DNA of 63,682 nucleotides, taken from positions 1-63,682 of IMG/VR virus record IMGVR_UViG_3300048541_000245; one strand, written 5' to 3'. The translations under genes and the position numbers were made by a program. This document shows, piece after piece, positions 39,542-48,448 of the stretch. Each line of letters opens with the position of its first letter. Position 1 is the first letter of the stretch. This DNA is from a virus. The notes under the pieces are model-generated. The model ran no database searches. It was not told the DNA's origin and worked only from the letters and a program-made list of their open reading frames with translations.

Positions 39542-41113
39542 TTACGATTGTAATGCATAATTCTCAGGAGCAGTTGTCATAACAGTTTCAATATGGGCGA
39601 TTGAAAGTTCGCTGTCATCTACAGTAATTGAAGGGCAGACTATTGACCTTAGAGTTTGCATGTAGATTGGTTCTGCACTACAGAGAATTGCCATCAGGGC
39701 ATGATGAGAGAAGTCATCGCTTGTATGATTTTGAATCTCTTCAATTCTTCGCCAAAGCCATTTCATTTGCGGGAAATAAAGCTCTTTCATTAACGGTGCA
39801 AGTACCCACCTGAAATCAATATTATGGATATAAAGACGTAGCATTCTTCTTTCAACAATTTTCCTTGTATGTTCAAAACTTGGCTTGGTCCAAGTTTTTA
39901 TTTTAAGAGAAGAAGTTTTAAAGTCATGAAAGCCCTTAGATATTTCTGCTGCTAAGGATTGCTTGTTTTGCGCCAAGCGAATAGATGCTTTGTCATAGTA
40001 GTGTGACCGAAGAGCTGGACTACTGATTTGAGAAAATAAATCCTTAATGTGCTTTTCTACTTCCTGAATTTTAAGCTCATCTTTGAAGTCAAGACTGTTA
40101 AGCCATTGATCCAAAATCCAGTCAAGCCATGACTGAGCATTTGATATTAAAGTAGAAAGTTGGCCACCACTTTTTATGAAATCGTCTGGGTCCATGCCGT
40201 CAGGTAGTACCGCAATGCGTACATCTAGTTCTCCCTGCAGGGTGTAGCTCTTAACAGTGTCAAGGAACTTGCTAATAGCCTTTACACCGCCGGCATCAGC
40301 ATCCATACAAAGCACAAACCTTTTTGTCTTTCTAATCATTCTTTTCAAAACACCTTCAGAAGGTGATGCAGTTCCTTGCAATGCAACAACGTTTTTTATG
40401 CCAGCCTGCCAAAGTGATACAACATCTAAATGACCTTCAACAAATATACATTCATCAGCAGAACGTATATGCTCAGCCGCACGATATTCATTAAAAACAA
40501 TATCTGACTTATTGAAAATTACATTGTTCTCAGTATTTTTGTATTTTGGTTTTACGTCTGGGACTATAGTCCTAGCAACAAATCCAACATGATTCCCGAC
40601 ATGATTGCTGATCGGGAGAGTTACACGCTTTTGTTTAGAGTCGAACCCAAAACCAAAAAGTCTTGATGTTTCTGGCAATATTAAACGTCCTCTTAAGAAA
40701 TCAATTGCTTCATCATGGACCTGGAGGTCTTGTCGGTACTGTATTTGCATGTCAGAGACAGTATCAATGGCTGCCTCACGGAGTTTTTTCTTTTTTGATA
40801 TCTCTTCTTTGTCTTCATTGGTGTGCTCAACAGCAATATTGTTGGATGCAGCAACCTTTTCGCAGGCTTCAGCAAAATTTATCCCATATTTCTGAGATAT
40901 AAAGCCAATTGCATCATCATGATGCTGGCAAACGTGGCAAAAAACAAAACCTTTGTCGTCACTGACTGTAAGTGATGGGTTTCGGTCTTCATGCCATAAA
41001 CATTGCGTTACAAATTCCCTTCCAACTTTTTTCAGGTAGGTGCCATCATTCTGCAGTACGTCAGATACCGCTAAAGATTTAAGCTTTCTAATCGTTTCTT
41101 GAGATACTGACAC
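39542..41113 (-). CDS. dnaG: DnaG-type DNA primase
   Basis: 523 residues. CHC2 zinc finger at about residues 38-62 (CLWHEDRNPSLTVSD ... FCHVCQ), primase core with FIVEGHLDVVSL-type acidic motif (IFVEGHLDVVSL), and TOPRIM MDADAGG. The C-terminal part is the helicase-interacting type. Lays RNA primers for the DnaB-like helicase encoded at 50.7 kb. Separated from that helicase by 10 kb, unlike fused phage primase-helicases. Confidence 0.92.
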   Translation of the reverse strand: MSVSQETIRKLKSLAVSDVLQNDGTYLKKVGREFVTQCLWHEDRNPSLTVSDDKGFVFCHVCQHHDDAIGFISQKYGINFAEACEKVAASNNIAVEHTNEDKEEISKKKKLREAAIDTVSDMQIQYRQDLQVHDEAIDFLRGRLILPETSRLFGFGFDSKQKRVTLPISNHVGNHVGFVARTIVPDVKPKYKNTENNVIFNKSDIVFNEYRAAEHIRSADECIFVEGHLDVVSLWQAGIKNVVALQGTASPSEGVLKRMIRKTKRFVLCMDADAGGVKAISKFLDTVKSYTLQGELDVRIAVLPDGMDPDDFIKSGGQLSTLISNAQSWLDWILDQWLNSLDFKDELKIQEVEKHIKDLFSQISSPALRSHYYDKASIRLAQNKQSLAAEISKGFHDFKTSSLKIKTWTKPSFEHTRKIVERRMLRLYIHNIDFRWVLAPLMKELYFPQMKWLWRRIEEIQNHTSDDFSHHALMAILCSAEPIYMQTLRSIVCPSITVDDSELSIAHIETVMTTAPENYALQS

Positions 41114-41199
41114 TAAGGATCACCAAGTCGCGCACAGGCTATAGACCGGTAGTTGTTTTGAAGGTGGTCAACTAATTCTTTTAAGACTTGCGCTAATAT

Positions 41200-41820
41200 T
41201 TAGCCATTTGTGTAGTTATATAAAAATTCATCAACTGACTCAACAGGCAAGTTATTCGTTTTACTACAAAAGTAGTCTAAAATTAATTTTTTGTGCTTTG
41301 GGTTTAAAAGATTCCAGGAATGTTCAGCACGAACTTTAAATTGTTCAGCAAAATTAATCTCTTCAGGCTCAAGACTGTCTGTCGGACTTGCATGATCATT
41401 GATTTCAAGCGGTGGTCCAGAACAAACACTTTTGATCTCTTGCCATTCAGAGATAGGAATCTCTAGCTCTTTAGCTACATCTAAGTCATTCATCCCGCGA
41501 TACATCAAACGCCGCCCTTTAATCCATTTTTCACGCATTTTATGAGTCAACCTCATTGCGTAGGTTCTGTCTCTAATCCAATGAAGCAACTCCCCTCTGA
41601 TTGTCGGCACCGCAAGGCTGCTGAACTTAAAACCAGATTCTGGATTGTATCGATAAGCAGCTTTACAAAGTCCTTCTAGTGCTGCACCTTCCAAGGTGTC
41701 GTAGTCAATATCTGTTGTTCTTTGTAGCTTCCACGCTTCTCGTCGTGCAAGATTAATATTTTCCGTAGCAAGCAATTGCTGCTCTTTACTTAGCTTGAAC
41801 TTCTTCGCTTTTCTTGCCAT
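41200..41820 (-). CDS. Sigma-70 family factor with reduced region 4
   Basis: 206 residues. Region 2 is clear: DYDTLEGAALEGLCKAAYRY and FKFSSLAVPTIRGELLHWIR. Region 3-like helices follow (DLDVAKELEIPISEWQ). The C-terminus has LLNPKHKKLILDYFC but no second helix-turn-helix, ending after about 25 more residues. So -10 recognition looks intact and -35 recognition doubtful. Lies between the large terminase and primase genes. May direct host polymerase to phage promoters. Confidence 0.85.
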   Translation of the reverse strand: MARKAKKFKLSKEQQLLATENINLARREAWKLQRTTDIDYDTLEGAALEGLCKAAYRYNPESGFKFSSLAVPTIRGELLHWIRDRTYAMRLTHKMREKWIKGRRLMYRGMNDLDVAKELEIPISEWQEIKSVCSGPPLEINDHASPTDSLEPEEINFAEQFKVRAEHSWNLLNPKHKKLILDYFCSKTNNLPVESVDEFLYNYTNG

Positions 41821-41846
41821 TGTAATTACTCTTATAGTACATCTTA

Positions 41847-43370
41847 TCAGAAGATATTAAAACTTCTTACTCCTTCAATGACTCTATCTCCACGGCCCCA
41901 TGTGACTTCTGTCATCTGCGGAGGCACACGCTGCAGTGAATAGTTGATCGCCATGGTCAACGCATCGACTTGGTCATCATTTTTTGATGCAGGGAACAAG
42001 GAAAATTCACTGACAAAGTTATCGAGCCATGGTGTGCTGATTGGTAAATATACATTTCCAGCTTCAACTACTGGAACAATGCCTGCAGCACGAGCCTGCT
42101 TACTTTTTTCTGGCCTAAAGCCAATTAAACCAGGAACTTTCTTCTTTGCCATTTGATATACGGCATAGCCACTAGCTGCAAGCTCGATAACAGTTCCGTC
42201 CAGCTGATGACGCTTATACATCCTGGCGATCATATTCATCGTGCCAATGACATCAGTTTTTTCTCTGAACAGATCGAGCACATAAAATGATGGACCAGAT
42301 TGACCGACAACTAGCCCCACGACATAGTCGCTATTCTTTGCATCAGTAAACGTACAGTCAATCGACAAGATCACTCTGTCGAAATCAGGAATAACAGAAT
42401 CATGCGAGTAATATTGCCACCAAGTAGGATCAAACATGTTGCCCCCTTCTGGAGCAGGACGCTGCTGAAACAAAGATGCAAATTCCCTTGTTCCGATGGC
42501 CTCTCTGATGCGCTCATAATCGTCTTCGTCATACCTTTGGGGGCATAATGCTTGCCCTTCCTCTGTACGCCAGTCCAGGATCGTTTCGCAGTGCTCTGGA
42601 AGCTTGGGACGGCTTCCTTCATCTTCAAATAATGCCGGCAGATCAACAATCGTCCAGTTCTCTCGACCCTTTTCAGATACGTTGTTTTCGTTCTCTAGTA
42701 GCTGACCAATCATGTCATTCTCAGACCATCTAGTCTGAATAACAACAATCGCTCCAGCTTCTGGCTCAAGGCGGGTGTACAAGGTTGATGCATACCAGTC
42801 CCAAAGCTTATCCATCATTCGCTGGCTTTCAGCGTCTTCTCTGTTCTTTACAGGGTCATCGATGATCAGCAAATGGCCAGATCGACCAGTAATTGCGCCT
42901 CCAACACCAGCAGCCCATAATCCACCGCCACCTTGCGTGCCCCACGCATTGACTGCTTGCTGTGAAGGATCCAGCTGTCCTCCGCCATCACGATAAAAAT
43001 CGCGTGCTTTACGAGAAAAACCTTGACTTAGTTCTGCTGAGTAAGAAGAAATACCTACAAAACGATCAGGATGTGCCTGCAGATATGCCGCCGGGAGTAA
43101 AACTGAACTTAAAAGGCTCTTTCCGCTTCGTGGCGGGACTTGCAAGATTAAACGATTGCAATCTCCATCAATAATTCGCTGTAGCTGCTTGATTAATGTT
43201 GCATGAAACTTATAAAATTTATAATTTGGATAAACTTCCTTTATAAATTTATGCAGCAGTATCCTGTCTCCCTTCTCTTTTGATTGCAGCTTCTTGTCTC
43301 GCAATGCCTTAAGCATCGCTTGATTTTGCGCTGATTTACGCAAGTAGTCTTTGCCTAATTTTTGTGCCAT
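41847..43370 (-). CDS. terL: Terminase large subunit
   Basis: 507 residues. Walker A QVPPRSGKS at about residue 77, Walker B LLIIDDP, motif with TRWSENDMIG, then a nuclease domain starting ILSIDCTFTDAKNSDYVVGL with further Asp residues. Packages DNA into procapsids and cuts concatemers. The preceding 50-residue gene and TerS are adjacent. Confidence 0.95.
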   Translation of the reverse strand: MAQKLGKDYLRKSAQNQAMLKALRDKKLQSKEKGDRILLHKFIKEVYPNYKFYKFHATLIKQLQRIIDGDCNRLILQVPPRSGKSLLSSVLLPAAYLQAHPDRFVGISSYSAELSQGFSRKARDFYRDGGGQLDPSQQAVNAWGTQGGGGLWAAGVGGAITGRSGHLLIIDDPVKNREDAESQRMMDKLWDWYASTLYTRLEPEAGAIVVIQTRWSENDMIGQLLENENNVSEKGRENWTIVDLPALFEDEGSRPKLPEHCETILDWRTEEGQALCPQRYDEDDYERIREAIGTREFASLFQQRPAPEGGNMFDPTWWQYYSHDSVIPDFDRVILSIDCTFTDAKNSDYVVGLVVGQSGPSFYVLDLFREKTDVIGTMNMIARMYKRHQLDGTVIELAASGYAVYQMAKKKVPGLIGFRPEKSKQARAAGIVPVVEAGNVYLPISTPWLDNFVSEFSLFPASKNDDQVDALTMAINYSLQRVPPQMTEVTWGRGDRVIEGVRSFNIF

Positions 43371-43523
43371 TTAAAATTTTGCTAGTCCATCTTCAATTGC
43401 TTTACTCCAATCCTCTTCAGTCCAATCGTTGAATTCTTGACAACGTGGATCATTGTCGTCCCATTCCAAAACAAACGTACCGTCGTCTTCCTGTTTCACA
43501 GTAATTATTGGCAATTCATTCAT
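43371..43523 (-). CDS. Small acidic protein between terminase genes
   Basis: 50 residues from ATG at 43523; acidic with Trp (DDNDPRCQEFNDWTEEDWSK). Its start overlaps the end of TerS and its stop touches TerL. Unknown. Confidence 0.6.
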   Translation of the reverse strand: MNELPIITVKQEDDGTFVLEWDDNDPRCQEFNDWTEEDWSKAIEDGLAKF

Positions 43524-44100
43524 CGATAATAATTTCATCCTCGTCTTCATCAAGTTCCTCGACCTGCACTCTATCAAGTTCTTGCTCAACTAGCTGTAAC
43601 ATGTCCTCAACGCCTAGAGCTGAAGCCCAAGCCTGACGGGACTGCTCTGTGATGTTTGCAGTGGCACGTAACAAGCCTGAGACAAGTGGTAGCGGCACCT
43701 CTTCTCCTTGATCCTGTGCATCCTTGACTCGCTTTGTCAAGACGCCTAGAAGGTCTTCCGAGATCTCCATCATCATCCTTGCCTGCCGTTCAGAGGCATC
43801 CCTGAACTCAACGATAGATCTCTTATGCTTTTGCTCTCGTATCTTTTCTGCGTCCTTCCAGGTCAAAGCAATCTGCTCTTTGTCCCATTGCGCTGCGCGT
43901 TTTTCCCAGTTATATTTTTTAGCCCAATTCTTAATTGTTTGCGGGTCAACCTTGAAGATCTTGGCTACAGGGTCATAGGTCCGCTGGCCACCCATATGCA
44001 AATAATTTTGAAATGCAGAGTACTGATCAGCAGACTCATGCTTTCCATAACGTGGCTTAACTTCATACCCACGCCTAAAATCATAACAATGGATGGCCAC
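43516..44100 (-). CDS. terS: Terminase small subunit
   Basis: 194 residues from GTG. An N-terminal helix-turn-helix region (RTYDPVAKIFKVDPQTIKNW), long helices and an acidic C-terminus (VEELDEDEDEIIIDE). Size, HTH and place before TerL suit TerS, which recognises the packaging start site. A GGTATCCTA element lies 21 nt upstream. Confidence 0.8.
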   Translation of the reverse strand: MAIHCYDFRRGYEVKPRYGKHESADQYSAFQNYLHMGGQRTYDPVAKIFKVDPQTIKNWAKKYNWEKRAAQWDKEQIALTWKDAEKIREQKHKRSIVEFRDASERQARMMMEISEDLLGVLTKRVKDAQDQGEEVPLPLVSGLLRATANITEQSRQAWASALGVEDMLQLVEQELDRVQVEELDEDEDEIIIDE

Positions 44101-44120
44101 TCTTAAACTCTAAATCGGGC

Positions 44121-44129
44121 TAGGATACC
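44121..44129 (-). promoter_or_regulatory. GGNANNCTA intergenic element
   Basis: Minus strand GGTATCCTA, 21 nt before terS and 3 nt after the thyX stop codon. Confidence 0.6.
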
Positions 44130-44132
44130 GTT

Positions 44133-44783
44133 TTAGGTAAAAGCAGCTTCATATACATCAGGCAACTCATCTTCAAAAATAGTCAAAACATCTTCAGCAA
44201 CTTGACGATGTTCAAGCTGAGTTTCAGGACTGGCTCTAATATCTAAATAATGAATCCATGAGCGAATTGTACCACTCATGTATAAACGTGTACGTGTATT
44301 TAAAGGTAAGACAGCCCTTGCACACTCTTTAGCAATACCAGCACTGACCATCTCTCTGTAAAGATGTTCAGAATCCTCAAACAACTCACTAATCCTCCGA
44401 TAAAAACTACCAACTTCCTCTTGACCTAAATCATTGATTGAATTTTGTCTATTTGTCTTGTCTTGCCGGCGGAGATGAGGAATGATTGAATCCCCAAGCT
44501 GCCCTACATCAGAATATCTCTGAGAGAATTCTTGGAACGAAAAGCTACGATGGCGTATGATTTGCTGTGCAATTGCCCTAGTAGTATTAATCTCTACGCA
44601 CATTGTAGCCATTTCGAATGGTGACCAATGGCTATGTTTGATCAAATAGCGAATTAGCTTAGGCGCTGTTTCTTTGCTGTTTTGATTGGTAGGATTGGAA
44701 ACTCTTGCCAGATAGGCAATCATTTCCTCCGCGTCTGGGGTGATCCATACAAGCTTGCAATTAGAAGAGCGGTACGAATCCAT
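44133..44783 (-). CDS. thyX: Flavin-dependent thymidylate synthase
   Basis: 216 residues from ATG at 44783 (an ORF start 10 codons earlier exists). The ThyX signature IRHRSFSFQEFSQRYS (RHRxxS) is present, with HWSPFEMATMCVEINTTR and LNTRTRLYMSGTIRSWIHYL. Converts dUMP to dTMP using FAD, NADPH and methylene-THF. Pairs with dCTP deaminase. Confidence 0.95.
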   Translation of the reverse strand: MDSYRSSNCKLVWITPDAEEMIAYLARVSNPTNQNSKETAPKLIRYLIKHSHWSPFEMATMCVEINTTRAIAQQIIRHRSFSFQEFSQRYSDVGQLGDSIIPHLRRQDKTNRQNSINDLGQEEVGSFYRRISELFEDSEHLYREMVSAGIAKECARAVLPLNTRTRLYMSGTIRSWIHYLDIRASPETQLEHRQVAEDVLTIFEDELPDVYEAAFT

Positions 44784-45642
44784 CTTTTTTGTTGGTGACA
44801 AGGGGCTGATCATCGCGGGGAATAGGCGTGTACCACTTTGGATAATCTACTAGTTTCAAGCTTGGCTGTCGAGTGGGCCACTCGTTCTTCTCCTTACATT
44901 CTTTAAGGATCCTTAGTGCTTTTTGATTTTTGTATCGTGCTTCATTGATCATGTGCCTAGGGGCTTCAAAGAAGTCAATGGTGTACGGAGCACTTCGCTC
45001 GATTGCTACGAAAATAAACCGTACAGGCTTGCCATATGCAATCTCAGCAGCATGAGAATACCAAGCAGCCTGGAAATCGTAACCAAGATCGACTAGCTTC
45101 GATTGGAATTTTGATGGCGAGATATTATCAGTTGTTTTGAGGTCAAGGACCAATGTTTCGTTCTCTAGTGGGATAACACGGTCAAGTCTTGCCTTGCAGG
45201 CAATGTTGTCGTCGTTCCAGTAAATAGAAACTTCGTTGTATTTACGATAATCCTTCAGACTGGTGTCGAACCATTCCAAGCCTCGTAATGCGTCCACCAT
45301 TCCGACGACAGAGTCCCACTGACGGTCTCTACCTTCGTTAGTAAGAATCTTCTTTTTGCTATTGGCAGCTCTCCAGTCTTTCCCTTCTTTCGTCGTGAAC
45401 TTAATACCATCAGGACGTTGTGTGAACTGCGCCGCAAAAGTATCCTCTCCTTCCAAAAGCTTGCAATGCACAGCTGTGCCCATGATCATCGCAGGAGACG
45501 GAATCAATCCGTGCTTGCCGGCACTGACGTAATGAGCAGGGCTTCTAAGAATTGTCTTTAAATGTGACTGACTTTGTCCTCTTGCTTTTCTATATTCAGG
45601 GTCAGCCTGCAGATAGCAAATCTCTACGTCAGAGGATTGCAT
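44761..45642 (-). CDS. RecE-like PD-(D/E)XK exonuclease
   Basis: 293 residues from ATG at 45642. SQSHLKTILRSPAHYV and AMIMGTAVHCKLLEG at the N-terminus, then IACKARLDRVIPLENETLVL with LDLKTTD, giving the D...ExK/DxKTT catalytic core of RecB/RecE exonucleases (DUF3799-type). Together with the annealing protein and SSB it forms a Red-like recombination pathway. Overlaps thyX by 23 nt. Confidence 0.85.
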   Translation of the reverse strand: MQSSDVEICYLQADPEYRKARGQSQSHLKTILRSPAHYVSAGKHGLIPSPAMIMGTAVHCKLLEGEDTFAAQFTQRPDGIKFTTKEGKDWRAANSKKKILTNEGRDRQWDSVVGMVDALRGLEWFDTSLKDYRKYNEVSIYWNDDNIACKARLDRVIPLENETLVLDLKTTDNISPSKFQSKLVDLGYDFQAAWYSHAAEIAYGKPVRFIFVAIERSAPYTIDFFEAPRHMINEARYKNQKALRILKECKEKNEWPTRQPSLKLVDYPKWYTPIPRDDQPLVTNKKDGFVPLF

Positions 45643-45673
45643 GAAAAAACATACTACCTCCAATCTAACTTAG

Positions 45674-46027
45674 CTATAAGTCATAGATACGAATCTTCCA
45701 GCAACTTTCTGCTGTTGGCCTCTTGAAATACGAGATTGATGCCTTCTGGATGATGGAAGCGCGGTCGTCGACCCACAAGATTTTGTTGGCCGTATCGAAC
45801 AATGCTCCCATGTAGTTGTCGATGTCGCCACGAGCAGTGCCATAACACTCAATCTCAACGGAAATAGGATGGTCAATTGGTTCTCTGTCCCAAGCATTTT
45901 TTAGTAGTTTGCTGCATTCTTTGCGCCAATCTTGATAAGGCTTAGGCATATAAGTGCCATTCCTAGTGACTCTAGGACGTGCCTTAGACATCAGCTTGAT
46001 TGGCAGAACGATCTCTGGGTAGTTCAT
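45674..46027 (-). CDS. rusA: RusA-type Holliday junction resolvase
   Basis: 117 residues. SKARPRVTRNGTYMP near the start and RGDIDNYMGALFD with DDRAS later, carrying the three catalytic Asp residues of RusA. Resolves recombination and replication junctions before packaging. Overlaps the next upstream gene by 4 nt. Confidence 0.85.
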   Translation of the reverse strand: MNYPEIVLPIKLMSKARPRVTRNGTYMPKPYQDWRKECSKLLKNAWDREPIDHPISVEIECYGTARGDIDNYMGALFDTANKILWVDDRASIIQKASISYFKRPTAESCWKIRIYDL

Positions 46028-46389
46028 ATGTCAGTGTTGCGATACTGCTGCCAGATGGGCTCTTCATCTAAAAATGCAAAGTCGAGTATTTCATCATATT
46101 CAACTTTGAGAGTGTTTTCTCTTTTCATCGCGACCTTAAGAAGCACCAAGTAGCCAATCAAATCATTGATGACATCTTCATCGGCAGCTAATAAGCCAGC
46201 ACCTCTTTTGATCCTGCTTAGCTTGTCATCAATCCTGACAAGCAATTGACTAATAGTTGAGTCTCCACTAAAAATCCTGACTGGATTCAGAGCACTATTG
46301 CCATACTTGGCATTTTTTTCAAGCAACAACTCTTTAATGTCGTCGCAAACAGCTGCTATTTCAAGCCGGCCGGATACATCTTGCATCAT
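46024..46389 (-). CDS. MazG-like / DUF1599 NTP pyrophosphatase-like protein
   Basis: 121 residues. LLEKNAKYGNSALNPVRIFS then RIDDKLSRIKRG and DEDVINDLIGYLVLLK, the order and spacing of the all-alpha NTP pyrophosphatase relatives (DUF1599). Could hydrolyse non-canonical or excess nucleotides. In the same coupled cluster as RusA. Confidence 0.6.
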   Translation of the reverse strand: MMQDVSGRLEIAAVCDDIKELLLEKNAKYGNSALNPVRIFSGDSTISQLLVRIDDKLSRIKRGAGLLAADEDVINDLIGYLVLLKVAMKRENTLKVEYDEILDFAFLDEEPIWQQYRNTDI

Positions 46390-46600
46390 AAAGATTGAAC
46401 GCTTCTTTGCTCTCTACTAATTGTAACTGGCAGCCGTTTTGTGAGCTAGTAATTACTCTGGCTTTTTGCCAATCAGTTTTCCTTAAAACGTAAACGATCT
46501 CATCATGATCGAATACAGGCATCGGCTGAGGTGACTTGTTCATCCAAGCAATAACCTCAAGCTCAGCTTTTTTGTTGTTTGGAATTTCAGTCGTGTGCAT
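46361..46600 (-). CDS. Hypothetical protein
   Basis: 79 residues from ATG at 46600. Small beta-rich middle (VYVLRKTDWQKARVITSSQN, GCQLQLVESKE) that may be an SH3-like fold. Overlaps both neighbours. Not recognised. Confidence 0.5.
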   Translation of the reverse strand: MHTTEIPNNKKAELEVIAWMNKSPQPMPVFDHDEIVYVLRKTDWQKARVITSSQNGCQLQLVESKEAFNLYDARCIRPA

Positions 46601-47042
46601 GTGTTTTGTTAGACCGGATAATTTCATCTTGAGACATTTCCAGGATGACATGATGAGGCATCTGCGCTCCTGTGGCTGAGACCCAGTTGATTATCGTAGG
46701 GACGTTCCTGTGGTTTTCGCCTACAGATAAAACCCAAAGGTCTTGCTCATTATTATACCTCAAAACACCACCAGAGACCATTTCAGCTAAAACTTCTTCG
46801 ATTAAAATCTCTAGCCTGTTGCGATCTTGAACGTGATAATTCTCTAGGCCATCCCAAAGGCCAATCTTCGTATCAACATCTGCACAATGTGGTGCTATAC
46901 AAGTAAGCACTTCTCCGAAGGTGACAGCTCCCCTGTGCAAAAGAATTGCAATAATGTAGGGCTTGATGTTGGCGTGAGAGATGATTGGCGTTTCGTCAAT
47001 GAAAGGTCCAACAGCTCCGCTGACGTAATATCTTGGGTCCAT
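46587..47042 (-). CDS. Hypothetical protein
   Basis: 151 residues from ATG at 47042. IKPYIIAILLHRGAVTFGEV then a helical part suggests a winged-helix-like domain; the C-terminal part is neutral. Not recognised; context is recombination and replication. Confidence 0.5.
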   Translation of the reverse strand: MDPRYYVSGAVGPFIDETPIISHANIKPYIIAILLHRGAVTFGEVLTCIAPHCADVDTKIGLWDGLENYHVQDRNRLEILIEEVLAEMVSGGVLRYNNEQDLWVLSVGENHRNVPTIINWVSATGAQMPHHVILEMSQDEIIRSNKTHAHD

Positions 47043-47143
47043 GGTCGATCTATCACAATAAAAATTGGGACAAAAAAAGTGGAGGCTGCAATAACAGCCC
47101 CCAAACAGAGACAAGGAAGATTGTAACTAGAATCCATAAAGGA

Positions 47144-47491
47144 TTAGAACAGCGAGCTGCTTTCGGCTGCAGGCTTCCTATCGTCCATTGAAACGACTCG
47201 AGCGTTCTTAACGTCAAGGATCTTTTGACCGTTGTATTCACGCCAGACAGGTTGGCCATGAACCGTGACCTTGCTTCCGTGTGTCAAGTTCTCAGACAGC
47301 CAGTCAGTATTTTTACCTACGACCTGCACTTTATAGAACTGACCAGGGTTGTCGTCCCTGTTTTTGAAATAGCAGTAATCAGAATCCAAAACAGAGAATT
47401 CTGCAATTGAGATTTCTCCTGCTTGACGCAATGTCACTGCAGGGTCCGACTTTTTGCCGGTAATTTTGCCAGAGAGGCTGATAGAAGCCAT
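47144..47491 (-). CDS. ssb: Single-stranded DNA-binding protein
   Basis: 115 residues, short for SSB. An OB-fold pattern (KITGKKSDPAVTLRQAGEI, FYKVQVVGKNTDWLSENL, GSKVTVHGQPVWREYNGQKI) and a short acidic/aromatic tip, SSSLF, resembling the SSB protein-interaction tail. Coats ssDNA in replication and recombination. Confidence 0.85.
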   Translation of the reverse strand: MASISLSGKITGKKSDPAVTLRQAGEISIAEFSVLDSDYCYFKNRDDNPGQFYKVQVVGKNTDWLSENLTHGSKVTVHGQPVWREYNGQKILDVKNARVVSMDDRKPAAESSSLF

Positions 47492-47494
47492 TGA

Positions 47495-48307
47495 TTAACC
47501 CAAAAGGGGATTTACTTCTACATTATACATCCCTTCTCTCCTAATTAGTTTTAGTGATCGCTTTAAATGGTCACGGACTTTACTGACCTTGTCACCAGTC
47601 TCTTCTGCGATTTGAGAGGCGGAATAGTTCTCCATATATCGCATGTACAGTATTTTTTTCTGGAAATCACTAAGAAAAGCTTTAGATATGATTTGATCGA
47701 AAGTCATTCGAGGCCTGCCGGCTTTGTAAACTTTTGAAGGAATATATTCGTGCCAATCATCGTCTTCATCTTTGCTGTGTGGAACGTCAAGACTATGGCA
47801 ATTCATAGCAAAGAAAGCATCCTCAAGGCGATCTCTTACTCTTGCGCTCAAGGCAGGAGCTTCGCCAATGTCTTTGCTTTTTTGGTGTTCGTAGTAATCT
47901 CTGATTGTGCTTTCTGGAACACGAATCGGAGAGATCATCAGATAAGCCTCACGATAAATTGCCTGCTTGATCCATGTGACTGCATAGGTGCTGAAGGTAT
48001 AACCTCTTTGCGGATCAAATTTTTCTGCTGCTCTGCGTAAGCCCATCGCACCCACCTGGAATAAGTCAACTAGGCAATGGTCGCCATGACGAAAGCTCTT
48101 CATCGACCCAGTCATGCGCTTAGCAATGCCAGGAATTAATTTAAGATTATGGCGAATCAATTTTTCAATTGCTCTTTCCCTAGCTACTTCTGATGATTTC
48201 GGATTTTGAATGATTTTAGCCAATCGTAAAACTTCAGCCTTAGGGAGTAAGGGAAACCTGCCGGCCTGGTCAAGCCAAAAGTCAATTATATTAGTTTCGC
48301 TCGACAC
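47495..48307 (-). CDS. Sigma-70 family factor, complete
   Basis: 270 residues from GTG. Region 2 LVDLFQVGAMGLRRAAEKFD with GYTFSTYAVTWIKQAIYRE; region 3; region 4 with a full HTH (DFQKKILYMRYMENYSASQI ... DKVSKVRDHLKRSLKLIRRE). Close in layout to cyanobacterial group 2/3 sigma factors. It sits after its own terminator-separated unit. Probably redirects host RNA polymerase to phage middle or late promoters. Confidence 0.92.
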   Translation of the reverse strand: MSSETNIIDFWLDQAGRFPLLPKAEVLRLAKIIQNPKSSEVARERAIEKLIRHNLKLIPGIAKRMTGSMKSFRHGDHCLVDLFQVGAMGLRRAAEKFDPQRGYTFSTYAVTWIKQAIYREAYLMISPIRVPESTIRDYYEHQKSKDIGEAPALSARVRDRLEDAFFAMNCHSLDVPHSKDEDDDWHEYIPSKVYKAGRPRMTFDQIISKAFLSDFQKKILYMRYMENYSASQIAEETGDKVSKVRDHLKRSLKLIRREGMYNVEVNPLLG

Positions 48308-48339
48308 TGGTAAGTAACCAACTTAACAAATTTTAGTCA

Positions 48340-48364
48340 ATAAAAAAGGGGTGTCAACCCCTTT
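48340..48364 (-). terminator. Rho-independent terminator
   Basis: Minus strand GGGG-TTGACA-CCCC followed by six T, between the annealing protein gene and the sigma factor gene. Confidence 0.85.
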
Positions 48365-48448
48365 GTTTGTTAGTGGATTTACTTGATGATTATACCGCTA
48401 AAAAACAAAGCAATGCTTTGAGCGGATTCATTCAGTTCCCAGTCAGGG

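Noticed and set aside
46895-47137. An 80-residue minus-strand ORF with a hydrophobic start
   Set aside because: It overlaps most of the 151-residue gene in another frame, and beyond the first 30 residues it is not protein-like. Only the first 30 residues could be a tiny membrane peptide.
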